Notes under the pieces: model-generated | Database searches by the model: none | The model's input: only the letters and a program-made list of their open reading frames with translations | Told to the model about the DNA's origin: nothing | DNA from: Mageeibacillus sp. UBA6976 | GTDB lineage: Bacteria; Bacillota; Clostridia; Saccharofermentanales; Saccharofermentanaceae | Length of the DNA: 64,000 nt | Direction: 5' to 3' | Assembly (NCBI GenBank): GCA_002450155.1 | Contig: DJYO01000008.1 | Location: forward strand, 4,228 to 68,227 | Position numbers and translations under genes: made by a program | In this document: positions 26,565 to 35,263 of the stretch, in pieces | How the letters are laid out: each line of letters starts with the position of its first letter | How positions within the stretch are numbered: position 1 is the stretch's first letter

Positions 26565-28313
26565 ATGGGCAACATTTACAGAGACAAGGTGATAGGTGAG
26601 ATCACCGAGAAAGATGTAGGATCTGAGCTTCGCGTATGCGGATGGATCGAGAACATAAGAGACCACGGCGGAGTTTCATTTATCGATCTGCGCGATATGT
26701 ACGGAACGCTGCAGGTGGTAATGAGAGATACAAGCCTTCTTGACGGACTCGTTAAGGAAGAATGCATCTCCATATCAGGCGTTATCGAGCACAGAGACGA
26801 GGAGACATATAATCCCAAGATCGCAACAGGCACCATAGAGCTGGAGGCTCATTCCGTTGATGTACTGGGCAAAGTCTACGGACAGCTCCCCTTTGAGATC
26901 ATGACATCCAAGGAGATAAGAGAGGATATAAGGCTCAAGTACAGATATCTGGATCTCCGTAACCAGAAGGTCAAGGACAACATCATCTTCCGCTCCAAAG
27001 TCATCTCATTCTTAAGGCAGAAGATGACAGAGATGGGATTCCTTGAGATCCAGACACCTATCCTTACGAGCTCATCACCTGAAGGCGCCCGTGACTATAT
27101 CGTTCCTTCAAGAAAGTTCAAGGGCAAGTTCTATGCTCTTCCTCAGGCTCCCCAGCAGTTTAAGCAACTGCTCATGGTATCCGGTTTTGATAAGTATTTC
27201 CAGATCGCTCCCTGTTTCAGAGATGAGGATGCAAGAGCAGACAGATCTCCGGGAGAGTTCTATCAGCTGGACTTTGAGATGAGCTTTGCTACTCAGGAAG
27301 ATGTATTCAGAGCAGGCGAGGAAGTCCTGACAGCAACATTTGAGAAGTTTGCACCCGAGGGCGCAAGTGTAACGGCTGCTCCATATCCTGTTATCTCTTA
27401 TAAGCAGGCAATGACTGAATTCGGTACAGATAAGCCGGACCTCAGGAATCCTCTCAGGATAATCGATGTTACAGAGTTCTTCTCAAGATGTACATTCAAG
27501 GCTTTCCACGGCAAGACCGTAAGAGCTATCAATGTTCATGCCAAGCTCTCCAAGGGCCAGCATGAGAAGATGCTCAAGTTTGCTCAAAACGACCTCGGAA
27601 TGGGAGGCCTCGGATACCTGGAAGTATTAGAGGACATGAGCTACAAGGGACCTATCGATAAGTTCATCCCCGATGATATGAAGGCAGAGCTCAAGGAGCT
27701 TGCAGGTCTTGAAGCAGGGGATACCATCTTCTTTATTGCAGATTACGAGGCAAGAGCCTGTGAGTGCGCAGGCGCGATCCGTAACGAGCTGGGCGCAAGG
27801 CTTGATCTTATCGAGAAGAACGCTTTCAGATTCTGCTATGTCAACGATTTCCCCATGTTTGAGAAGGATCCTGAGACACATAAGTACATCTTTACTCATA
27901 ATCCCTTCTCCATGCCTCAGGGCGGTCTTGAAGCTCTCAATACAAAGGAGCCTTCAGAGATCCTGGCATATCAGTACGATATCGTCTGCAACGGTATTGA
28001 GCTCTCATCCGGTGCGGTTAGAAACCACGACCTGGAGATCATGAAGAAGGCCTTCGAGATCGCAGGCTACAGCGAAGAGGACTTAAAGACCAAGTTCGGT
28101 GCCCTCTATAACGCATTCAAGTTCGGTGCACCTCCCCATGCCGGTATGGCTCCGGGCGTTGACCGTATGATCATGATCCTCAAGGGCGAAGAGAGCATCA
28201 GAGAAGTTATCGCATTCCCTATGAACGGCAATGCCCAGGATCTTCTGTGCGGTGCTCCGGGCGATGTAACAGAGCAGCAGCTTAGAGAAGTTCATATCAA
28301 AGTAAGACAGTGA
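26565..28313 (+). CDS. aspS: Aspartyl-tRNA synthetase
   Basis: A 582-residue bacterial class II AspRS: N-terminal OB-fold (GWIENIRDHGGVSFIDLRD), motif 2 around CFRDEDARADRSPGEFYQLD, a bacterial GAD insertion (about 280-415) and motif 3 GMAPGVDRMIMIL. AAAGGAAG precedes the ATG. Its expression is governed by the T-box above. Whether it also charges tRNA-Asn depends on genes outside this window. Confidence 0.96.
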   Translation: MGNIYRDKVIGEITEKDVGSELRVCGWIENIRDHGGVSFIDLRDMYGTLQVVMRDTSLLDGLVKEECISISGVIEHRDEETYNPKIATGTIELEAHSVDVLGKVYGQLPFEIMTSKEIREDIRLKYRYLDLRNQKVKDNIIFRSKVISFLRQKMTEMGFLEIQTPILTSSSPEGARDYIVPSRKFKGKFYALPQAPQQFKQLLMVSGFDKYFQIAPCFRDEDARADRSPGEFYQLDFEMSFATQEDVFRAGEEVLTATFEKFAPEGASVTAAPYPVISYKQAMTEFGTDKPDLRNPLRIIDVTEFFSRCTFKAFHGKTVRAINVHAKLSKGQHEKMLKFAQNDLGMGGLGYLEVLEDMSYKGPIDKFIPDDMKAELKELAGLEAGDTIFFIADYEARACECAGAIRNELGARLDLIEKNAFRFCYVNDFPMFEKDPETHKYIFTHNPFSMPQGGLEALNTKEPSEILAYQYDIVCNGIELSSGAVRNHDLEIMKKAFEIAGYSEEDLKTKFGALYNAFKFGAPPHAGMAPGVDRMIMILKGEESIREVIAFPMNGNAQDLLCGAPGDVTEQQLREVHIKVRQ

Positions 28314-28316
28314 TCT

Positions 28317-29612
28317 ATGAAGGTATATTTCCTTACATTAGGCTGCAGAGTTAATCAATACGAAACAGACGCCGTAAGGCGCCTGTTTCTTGATAATGGG
28401 CATGTTGTTACAGAGGATGCTTCGGAGGCTGATATCTGCATCGTTAATACCTGTTCCGTAACGGGTGAAGCTGACAGGAAGTCCGGCCAGATGCTCCGAA
28501 AAATGGCGAGGATCAATCCGGAGACTGTCGTTGTTGCCATGGGTTGCGCTGCCGAAGTTGCAACCGGCAAGGTGGATGCAGATGTAATAGTTGGCACCAG
28601 AGACAAGAACCGGATACTTGAGATATTGGATGAGTTCTTTAGGAACAATAAGGGCACAGACCTTACCCATGAATCAGACCATACAAGGCCCGGCGTTAGC
28701 CAAAAAGATGAGTACCATGACTTCGGTACTGTCCTGTCTCCTGAAGGCACCAGAGCCTTCATGAAGGTTGAGGATGGCTGCAATAACTTCTGTTCTTACT
28801 GCATCATTCCTTATGCAAGAGGCAGAGTCGCCTCAAGGGACGAGGCTTCATGCGTAAGTGAGGCCCGTTTCCTCGTATCTGAAGGCTATAAGGAGATAAT
28901 CGTATCCGGGATACACCTTTGCTCCTACGGCAAAGACAGGGGAGAAGACATCATGTCCCTTCTGTCTCTTCTTACCAGGATCGACAGTATAGATGGCCTT
29001 GAGAGATTAAGGCTCGGCTCGCTTGAACCCATGTCCATGACGCCCGCATTCATTGAAGGACTCGCAGGGCTTAAGCACCTGTGCCCACATTTTCACCTGT
29101 CCCTGCAGAGCGGCTCGGACAGCATCCTTAAGGCAATGAACCGTAAGTACGATACAAGCGAATATATGAAGAGGGTAGAGCTCTTAAGGAGCATTTTCCC
29201 CGGGATGTCTCTTACAACGGATGTAATAACAGGCTTTCCCGGAGAGACTGATGCTTCTTTCCGGGAGACCATTGATTTTGTGCGCAGGGCACGTTTTGCC
29301 AAGATCCATGTATTCCCTTATTCAGAAAGAGAGGGCACAGTTGCCGCCAAACTAAGTCAGGTTCCTGTTAGTATCAGGAAGGAACGGGCCAAGGAGCTTA
29401 TCTCCATATCAGATGAGCTTGCTTCAAGTTTTGCCCGGGATATGGTCGGCAAGCCTGATTCCGTACTCCTTGAGAGGGAAGAAGACGGCGTCTGGACAGG
29501 CTACACAGCTAATTACGTCAAGTGCTTTGTCAATGCTCCAGGCAATAGAGGAGACATAGTGTCAGGCACAGTAACCTCGTCCGAAAACGGTTTTGTCACA
29601 CTTTCAATCTGA
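28317..29612 (+). CDS. mtaB: tRNA (N6-threonylcarbamoyladenosine37-C2)-methylthiotransferase
   Basis: A 431-residue radical-SAM methylthiotransferase of the MtaB (YqeV) group. The N-terminal UPF0004 domain has GCRVNQYETDA and IVNTCSVTGEADRKSGQ; the radical-SAM triad is CNNFCSYCIIPYARG (about 158-172); a TRAM-like tail ends the protein. It converts t6A37 to ms2t6A37 in ANN-decoding tRNAs. It begins four bases after aspS, so it is read from the same T-box transcript. Confidence 0.92.
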   Translation: MKVYFLTLGCRVNQYETDAVRRLFLDNGHVVTEDASEADICIVNTCSVTGEADRKSGQMLRKMARINPETVVVAMGCAAEVATGKVDADVIVGTRDKNRILEILDEFFRNNKGTDLTHESDHTRPGVSQKDEYHDFGTVLSPEGTRAFMKVEDGCNNFCSYCIIPYARGRVASRDEASCVSEARFLVSEGYKEIIVSGIHLCSYGKDRGEDIMSLLSLLTRIDSIDGLERLRLGSLEPMSMTPAFIEGLAGLKHLCPHFHLSLQSGSDSILKAMNRKYDTSEYMKRVELLRSIFPGMSLTTDVITGFPGETDASFRETIDFVRRARFAKIHVFPYSEREGTVAAKLSQVPVSIRKERAKELISISDELASSFARDMVGKPDSVLLEREEDGVWTGYTANYVKCFVNAPGNRGDIVSGTVTSSENGFVTLSI

Positions 29613-29660
29613 ATTTTTATTAAAATAAAGGATATTTTCTCTTTACAGTGTGATAGAATA

Positions 29661-29684
29661 CATATGTGAAGTGCTTCACATATG
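29661..29684. promoter_or_regulatory. Perfect 11+2+11 palindrome at the ireB transcription start
   Basis: CATATGTGAAG and CTTCACATATG flank two bases. A TAGAAT -10-like box ends at 29659, placing the predicted +1 (near 29666) inside the dyad. It could be a repressor operator or a 5' hairpin in the mRNA. Confidence 0.6.
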
Positions 29685-29693
29685 GAGGATACT

Positions 29694-29945
29694 TTGGATA
29701 ATAACAACACTACTAAATTTGTTCTCTCAGGTGACAGGAATGCCGATGTGCATGCCTTGATGTCCTATGTCTTGGGAGCGCTTAAGGAGAAGGGATATAA
29801 TCCTATCAATCAGCTGGTAGGTTATTTTATCTCCGGAGACCCTACTTATATCACCAGCTATAAGGGTGCGAGGGGTCTTATCAAGCGTATTGACAGAGAT
29901 GAACTTCTTGAAGTGATCATCAGCGATTACTGTTCGAGGCTTTAA
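29694..29945 (+). CDS. ireB: IreB family regulatory phosphoprotein (DUF965)
   Basis: An 83-87 residue IreB/YrzL protein with the family core EKGYNPINQLVGYFISGDPTYITSY (shown here only in part: EKGYNPINQLVGYFISGDP) and IKRIDRDELLEVI. In Enterococcus it is a target of the IreK kinase affecting antibiotic tolerance; the N-terminal Thr pair (NNTTKF) fits the phosphosite region. TTG 29694 is preferred because GGAGG (29684-29688) lies just upstream; ATG 29682 has no ribosome site. Neighbour order ireB-ruvX-DUF1292 is conserved in Firmicutes. Confidence 0.88.
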   Translation: MDNNNTTKFVLSGDRNADVHALMSYVLGALKEKGYNPINQLVGYFISGDPTYITSYKGARGLIKRIDRDELLEVIISDYCSRL

Positions 29946-29953
29946 CCCGTTAT

Positions 29954-30385
29954 ATGGCAGCCCCTAAGGGAAGAGTTCTGGCTATCGATTTTGGCATGCG
30001 CCATATAGGTGTTGCCTTGTCTGATGAACTCAGGATCCTCGCCAAGAGCTATGAGACCATAAACTGGAACGGAGTTGACCCTGAGTGGGCGCTTAACCGT
30101 TTGTGTGAGATCATCCGGGATATGAATGTTAAGGTCCTTGTAATCGGCAAGCCCAGCCGTACTGACGGCACCGTATCTGAATCCGAGCTTCGGGCCCAGG
30201 AATTCGGAGGCGAACTTGAGAAACGATGCGGGCTTACCCCTGTATGGAAGGATGAGAGATTTACTACCGTCATCGCAGCCCGCTATATGCATGATATAAA
30301 TATCAATTCCAGGAAACAGAAGAAAGTAATAGATGCGGTAGCTGCCGAAATAATCCTGCAGGAATATTTAGACAGCCAACGCTGA
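29954..30385 (+). CDS. ruvX: Putative pre-16S rRNA nuclease / Holliday junction resolvase YqgF (RuvX)
   Basis: A 143-residue RNase H-fold nuclease. The acidic motif LAIDFGMRHIGVALSD at the N terminus, VLVIGKPSRTDGT in the centre, WKDERFTTV and the C-terminal IDAVAAEIILQEYLD match the family. It lies eight bases after ireB. Confidence 0.93.
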   Translation: MAAPKGRVLAIDFGMRHIGVALSDELRILAKSYETINWNGVDPEWALNRLCEIIRDMNVKVLVIGKPSRTDGTVSESELRAQEFGGELEKRCGLTPVWKDERFTTVIAARYMHDININSRKQKKVIDAVAAEIILQEYLDSQR

Positions 30386-30430
30386 TATATATATGCTATA
30401 ATCAAGTATTAAACTTTGGAGGTTTTTACC

Positions 30431-30754
30431 ATGGCTGATGAACTGCTTAATAATATGCTTGATATGGATGACGAGGACCGTAAGATCGTTCTTGAGGACG
30501 AGGAGACCGGTGAATCCATCGAATGCATACTTGACGACACATTCCAGTTTAACGGTAAGGACTATGTTGTCCTCTTAAGACCTGTCGATGAGCCCGATTA
30601 CGATTACGAGGCTATCATCATGGAATCTATCGATAAGGACGGCGAGTTTATGCTGCAGACGATCCCCGAGGAGCAGGAAGAGATAATCTGTGATTATTAC
30701 GACAAGCTCTGTGAGGAACTCTACGGCGACGACGATGAAGAATCAGACGAATAA
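30431..30754 (+). CDS. DUF1292 family protein
   Basis: The ATG at 30431 has GGAGG eight bases upstream. The 107-residue acidic protein matches the YrzB/DUF1292 family (IVLEDEETGESIECILDDTF, then YVVLLRPVDE). It is conserved next to ireB and ruvX in Firmicutes; molecular function unknown. Its 3' end overlaps the next gene by 20 bases in another frame. Confidence 0.88.
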   Translation: MADELLNNMLDMDDEDRKIVLEDEETGESIECILDDTFQFNGKDYVVLLRPVDEPDYDYEAIIMESIDKDGEFMLQTIPEEQEEIICDYYDKLCEELYGDDDEESDE

Positions 30755-31145
30755 GACCGGCATCGGCAATGTCAAGAAGAAGCGTGCCGTCCAGCAGAGC
30801 CGCAAGGCCAAGGCTGCCGGCGAACACCTGAAGAATTCATCAGGTGATGAGCTTATTGTCATTAGAGATCCCTATAACAAGAAAGACTACTATCTTTCCG
30901 TGATAGACACATTCGTGATACTTAAGCACGAATATGTTGTTATGCATAATTACGTGCCGGATGACGGCAATCACGATAAGCCCGAGCTCGTTATCATGAG
31001 GACCGAGTATTCAAAGAACGGAGAGCAGCTCTTCTATTCCATCAAGGACGGAACAGAGCTTGAGACCGCTTTTACATTCTTTATGCGCAGGTTCTATGAT
31101 TCCCAGGCCCCTGACGTACGGGTCAGGAGTGGTGTCGGAACGTAA
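30735..31145 (+). CDS. Second DUF1292-like protein with basic N-terminal tail
   Basis: The ATG at 30735 gives a 136-residue protein. Residues 1-35 are Lys/Arg-rich (KKKRAVQQSRKAKAAG); the rest (ELIVIRDPYNKKDYYLSVIDTFVILKHEYVVM) follows the DUF1292 fold pattern seen in the preceding gene. It is acidic DUF1292 plus basic paralogue in overlap, which suggests a complex. Function unknown. Confidence 0.7.
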   Translation: MKNQTNKTGIGNVKKKRAVQQSRKAKAAGEHLKNSSGDELIVIRDPYNKKDYYLSVIDTFVILKHEYVVMHNYVPDDGNHDKPELVIMRTEYSKNGEQLFYSIKDGTELETAFTFFMRRFYDSQAPDVRVRSGVGT

Positions 31146-31156
31146 GGAGGCTTGCT

Positions 31157-32068
31157 TTGGAGGCGGATACCAAGTCCAGGGTTGTGGGCTGCGTTGAATC
31201 GATTTTCCGTGCTGTCCTCGCAATACTGCTTTATCTTTTGCCGGCTTTCCCGGTACTTTTTGTATTCAGGCTCTTAAACATTACCAGCAGGGTCTATACG
31301 GGTGTATATTCGGCAGCCACATCTCTGCTTACGATAGTGATCTTTATCCTGGCAGACAGGCTGCTCCGCAAGAGCAATGATTCATTTATTGTGAAGGATA
31401 AGCTTGATGCCACTCAGATAATAAGCGTGGTGGTCATAGCTATGGGCCTTGTGGGTATGGTCTACTGCTATCTGGAATTTGCGGATATTATCGCCGAATA
31501 TATCGATTCTCTCAAGGAGAAGGTAGTTGAGTACGAAGATGCCATGGACCGTTTTAAGGATGTTGAGGAAACTGCCGTTCCCTTATGGGATTCCATTATC
31601 TACATGTTCAGCATGGTAATACTGATCCCTTTATCCGAGGAACTGGTCTTCAGGGGTGCTGTGCTCGGGTCTTTGAGAAGGGGATTTAAACCCTGGACGG
31701 CGATCCTGCTCTCGGCTTTGGTGTTCGGCATTATGCACGGTATATCGATGCACATCGTATATGCCTTGATATGCGGCATCATTATGGGAGCATGCTATTA
31801 CTTTACAAACAGCATATATGCAAGTTTCCTGATCCACGGGGTATTTAATCTCATCGGATCCTGTATCCCGTTCTTCTTTGATCTTGGGTTTGCCGGTTCC
31901 GGCAATATACGTGTCGGGACTATACTCACAATGAGATATTCCTGTATAGGCATGATGCTTCCGGCTGTATTTGCCTACATGCTCCTTCTGACACGGCACA
32001 GGATGAAGACCGGCAAATATAAGCCTGTCATAGAGGCAAAGGCGGAGGAAACAGATGAACAAACTTGA
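31157..32068 (+). CDS. CPBP family intramembrane glutamic endopeptidase
   Basis: A 303-residue polytopic protein starting at TTG 31157 (AAGGAGG seven bases upstream). The Abi/CPBP signature is intact: LSEELVFRGAVLGSLRRG (EExxxR), FGIMHG, and FLIHGVFNLIGS with the metal-site His residues. About eight membrane segments. Members process peptides or prenyl-modified proteins or confer bacteriocin self-immunity. It overlaps the following large exported protein by 14 bases, implying a functional link. Confidence 0.85.
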   Translation: MEADTKSRVVGCVESIFRAVLAILLYLLPAFPVLFVFRLLNITSRVYTGVYSAATSLLTIVIFILADRLLRKSNDSFIVKDKLDATQIISVVVIAMGLVGMVYCYLEFADIIAEYIDSLKEKVVEYEDAMDRFKDVEETAVPLWDSIIYMFSMVILIPLSEELVFRGAVLGSLRRGFKPWTAILLSALVFGIMHGISMHIVYALICGIIMGACYYFTNSIYASFLIHGVFNLIGSCIPFFFDLGFAGSGNIRVGTILTMRYSCIGMMLPAVFAYMLLLTRHRMKTGKYKPVIEAKAEETDEQT

Positions 32069-35000
32069 TCTGTTCAGATTCGGCAATACGCGCAAAAAGA
32101 AGATAAGACTCTATGTCATTATCAGTGTCTGCGTTGTATTCCTGGCTTTAGTCCTTCTTTTTGCCGTAGGAGTATTCTCCTATAGATCTGAGCTTGTCAC
32201 ATTGAGAGCTACAGATGATCCGGCCGGGGCTGAGTTTGCAAGGCTGGGTTTTAATCTCGATAATATCCCGAACGTTAATATGGTGGCTGACAGTTCCTTC
32301 GAGACATCTTCCGGACAGAGCTCAATTGAGGTTGTCGCAAGTTCTTCCGAGTCTTTGTTCTTCGAGCCCGGGGCTTTAGAAGACGCGGGCATAGACTACC
32401 GTGTCGCAGGAGACATGGTAAGGGTAATGTCCATAGACGGATCCGGTGTCATGAGTGAGAAATTCACGGGCACAGCTACCGCTTACCAGCCGGCAAGACT
32501 CGGTGCGGTAAGACAGATCGAGGACCAGCTGGGCGTCTTTGCCCAGGAGGGGATAAAGGATGCGGTCTTCTTCCAGAATCTTGAATATGTCCTGACAGGC
32601 TCGGGCACCTTGATAGGGGATGCATCGGGCAGTGCTTTTATCTGTGATCTGGGTATCGATCCCGCTCTTTATACGGCAGCTACGGATAAGGAGATCTATG
32701 TAGTAACCTCAGGCGGCAATATCTTGTATTCCCAGGATGGCAGGAATTTCTCTGAGATCTCTTCTGGCGAGGGGCTGATAACTGATACGGAAGACCTGTT
32801 TGTATGTGCCAGCAGCGATGTCTTTGTAATAGCAAGTCCGACGGGCAGGGTAATAAGCATCAGCTCAGGCCATGCTGCCACAGGTCAGATCCCCTGTGGC
32901 AACAGCGAGATAATCGGTTTTGCCGCTGCAAAGGCCGGGTTTATGGCAGTGTCGGGAGACGGAGCTCTTTATTTTTCTTTGGGAGGAAATATATATAACA
33001 CCTCCGGAGCTATTGAGATAAGTACAGATTCCAAAGAGCCGGTCAAGGCTGTATGCGGCGCAGAAGGCAAGTTCTATGTACTGTCAAGTGACGGGCTTAT
33101 CTACGTCTATGACATTGAGAACGGATTCAAGAAACCTTCAGTTCTTGAATCTGCCAAGGCTTCAGGCATAGAGATAACAGATCTCATGGCATCTGATACC
33201 GGCAAGATAATAGCGGTGACCCCGGGCGGGACCGTTGTCATAAGCGAAGAGGACACTCTTGCTTATTTTGCTTCGGAGAATGTAGTGATAAGCGATCTTC
33301 ATTCCATATCAGGCGACAAAATGCTGTATTCTGCCGCAGGCTCGGTCTACAAGGCCAAGATCCTGTCAGAATTATCCGTTGACGGCGTTATCCCTGATGA
33401 TATGGTCATCGAGGGTGACCTCTGTTTTATAACAGGTGAGATCCTTCCTGCCCAGGCAAGTACCGAGCAGACAGCAGGATGGGTGGATGCAGGTTCAGGC
33501 AAGGGGCTCAGCGGTGTATGGGATATTGCAGGCGCTGATACGGACATAACCTGCATTCCGAGAGAAGACGGCGGCGGTTGCTGCGCGAGACTTACGGGCA
33601 GTGCTCCCGGAACTCACATACTGTCCCAGATCCTTGCGGGCAGTTCTGAAGAGAGCTTTATGGAGGATACCTTCTACCGCATAGATCTTAATCTGTCATC
33701 CGAAGGGGATACCGGAGATGTTGATGTCTGGATCGAAGGCGAATCCTTCGGAGTTCAGGGCTTTACTATCGAAGAGCCGCAGGCTGCACCTCAGGACTAT
33801 AGCTTCGTATTTGCGGTAACCAAGTCCATGCTCGGTGACGATACCATAAGATTTAATATTGCCTTCAAAGGTACCGGCAAACTCATAATCGACGATATCT
33901 ACCTGGGACCTGATGCCTGCCAGGGCGCCGGCATCCCCGAGTACTATTCCAAAGCCATAGCAGAGGCAAGACCTTATGCCATAAGGCTCAATAACCTCAA
34001 TTTTGGACAGCAGGGTTATTCCAGAGAAGCCTTCTTCGGCCATTCCTCAAGCTCGAACTCTGCGCTCCTTGAGGGGACAGATAATGCAGTATCCTGCTCA
34101 AGGTCTCTCGAAGACAGCCTTAAGCTGGTATCATCTGCAGGAGCGACCCCCTGGCTTGTTATAGGATCCTATGCATCTGCAAGTGATATCGAGAGCCTTT
34201 TGGGCTATCTTTGCGGAACGGCTTCTTCCGAATACGGCGGGATAAGACTTGATAACGGTACTGCTCTTGCATGGAGCAGGCAGTTCGACCAGATAATAAT
34301 CGAGATCGGAGACAGTGAGGGATGCTTTGCGAGCGACACGCAGAAGGCTGCTTATGTTGACTTCATAATCTCCATGTTCTCCCAATCCGAGTACTATCCC
34401 GAGATCAAGGACAAGGCTGTATTCCTTGATGCCATGGAATACGAAGGCGGTACTATGCTGTCAGGCGCTGATGGTCATGCCATGACCATGTATTGCTCTG
34501 CTCCTGATGACGGCACCACATTCCTGGAGAATGCCAGATCCGATTATGGGATCGCCAGATACAGATCACCGCATATCACATCCGGTTCAAATGCGGGAGA
34601 ATATATATCCTCCTGTGATTTTGAAGATGACATCAACTGCGGAATCCTGCTCACTCTGATAAGCATGGAAGAGGCAGATTTTATTAACTGCTTTATGTTC
34701 GATATCGATATGTCTCCGAATTGTGCGGGATATGAAGGCGCAGAAGTCTTCAAAGAGCCGGAGAATGTTAATAACATGATATCTCTCATGAAGACTATTG
34801 AGGTCATCCAGGGCAGCAGCGAGCTTTATATAGACAGCCAGGAGCCTTTGTCTTCCGGATCACAGCAGACTGTAGCAGGACTTGAGGAGTCTCTGGTATG
34901 GAATGCATACAGCGGCAATGACGGCACAAGATATATCGTTGTATCCAATGTAGGGACAGGGCAGGAGAGTTTTATGGTAAGTGTTTCTGCCTTTAGAGCT

Positions 35001-35132
35001 GCCCGGACTTCTCTTGCAAGATATTCGTCCACGGGAAGGCTCCTTACTACAAGGCGTTTCAATATCAAATCCATGAGGTATACGATAATGCCGGGTGAGT
35101 TTATAGTGATAACAAGTACAGACCCAAATTGA
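32055..35132 (+). CDS. Large membrane-anchored exported protein with propeller-like and glycosidase-like regions
   Basis: A 1025-residue protein anchored by one N-terminal membrane segment (about 18-40). Residues 100-440 contain repeated short beta patterns such as EIYVVTSGGNILYSQDGRNF, typical of a beta-propeller. Residues 480-640 look like a carbohydrate-binding beta-sandwich. Residues 650-1020 resemble an arabinofuranosidase-like (GH51-type) barrel plus beta domain: PYAIRLNNLNFG, IIIEIGDSEGCFASDTQKA where GNE would carry the acid/base Glu. The domain assignments are my inference from pattern, not firm. It is translationally coupled to the CPBP protease. Probably an extracellular carbohydrate-interacting protein. 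Confidence 0.55.
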   Translation: MNKLDLFRFGNTRKKKIRLYVIISVCVVFLALVLLFAVGVFSYRSELVTLRATDDPAGAEFARLGFNLDNIPNVNMVADSSFETSSGQSSIEVVASSSESLFFEPGALEDAGIDYRVAGDMVRVMSIDGSGVMSEKFTGTATAYQPARLGAVRQIEDQLGVFAQEGIKDAVFFQNLEYVLTGSGTLIGDASGSAFICDLGIDPALYTAATDKEIYVVTSGGNILYSQDGRNFSEISSGEGLITDTEDLFVCASSDVFVIASPTGRVISISSGHAATGQIPCGNSEIIGFAAAKAGFMAVSGDGALYFSLGGNIYNTSGAIEISTDSKEPVKAVCGAEGKFYVLSSDGLIYVYDIENGFKKPSVLESAKASGIEITDLMASDTGKIIAVTPGGTVVISEEDTLAYFASENVVISDLHSISGDKMLYSAAGSVYKAKILSELSVDGVIPDDMVIEGDLCFITGEILPAQASTEQTAGWVDAGSGKGLSGVWDIAGADTDITCIPREDGGGCCARLTGSAPGTHILSQILAGSSEESFMEDTFYRIDLNLSSEGDTGDVDVWIEGESFGVQGFTIEEPQAAPQDYSFVFAVTKSMLGDDTIRFNIAFKGTGKLIIDDIYLGPDACQGAGIPEYYSKAIAEARPYAIRLNNLNFGQQGYSREAFFGHSSSSNSALLEGTDNAVSCSRSLEDSLKLVSSAGATPWLVIGSYASASDIESLLGYLCGTASSEYGGIRLDNGTALAWSRQFDQIIIEIGDSEGCFASDTQKAAYVDFIISMFSQSEYYPEIKDKAVFLDAMEYEGGTMLSGADGHAMTMYCSAPDDGTTFLENARSDYGIARYRSPHITSGSNAGEYISSCDFEDDINCGILLTLISMEEADFINCFMFDIDMSPNCAGYEGAEVFKEPENVNNMISLMKTIEVIQGSSELYIDSQEPLSSGSQQTVAGLEESLVWNAYSGNDGTRYIVVSNVGTGQESFMVSVSAFRAARTSLARYSSTGRLLTTRRFNIKSMRYTIMPGEFIVITSTDPN

Positions 35133-35263
35133 TATATGCATAGTGCATAATGAATCCCGGTATCTGCCCTTTATTTTAAAATAGTATATTTATCGCAAAT
35201 TTGCCTAAAAATGTGTATATTTTTAGCGTACACTGTTATAAATTTATTTGATCAGGTGATTTG

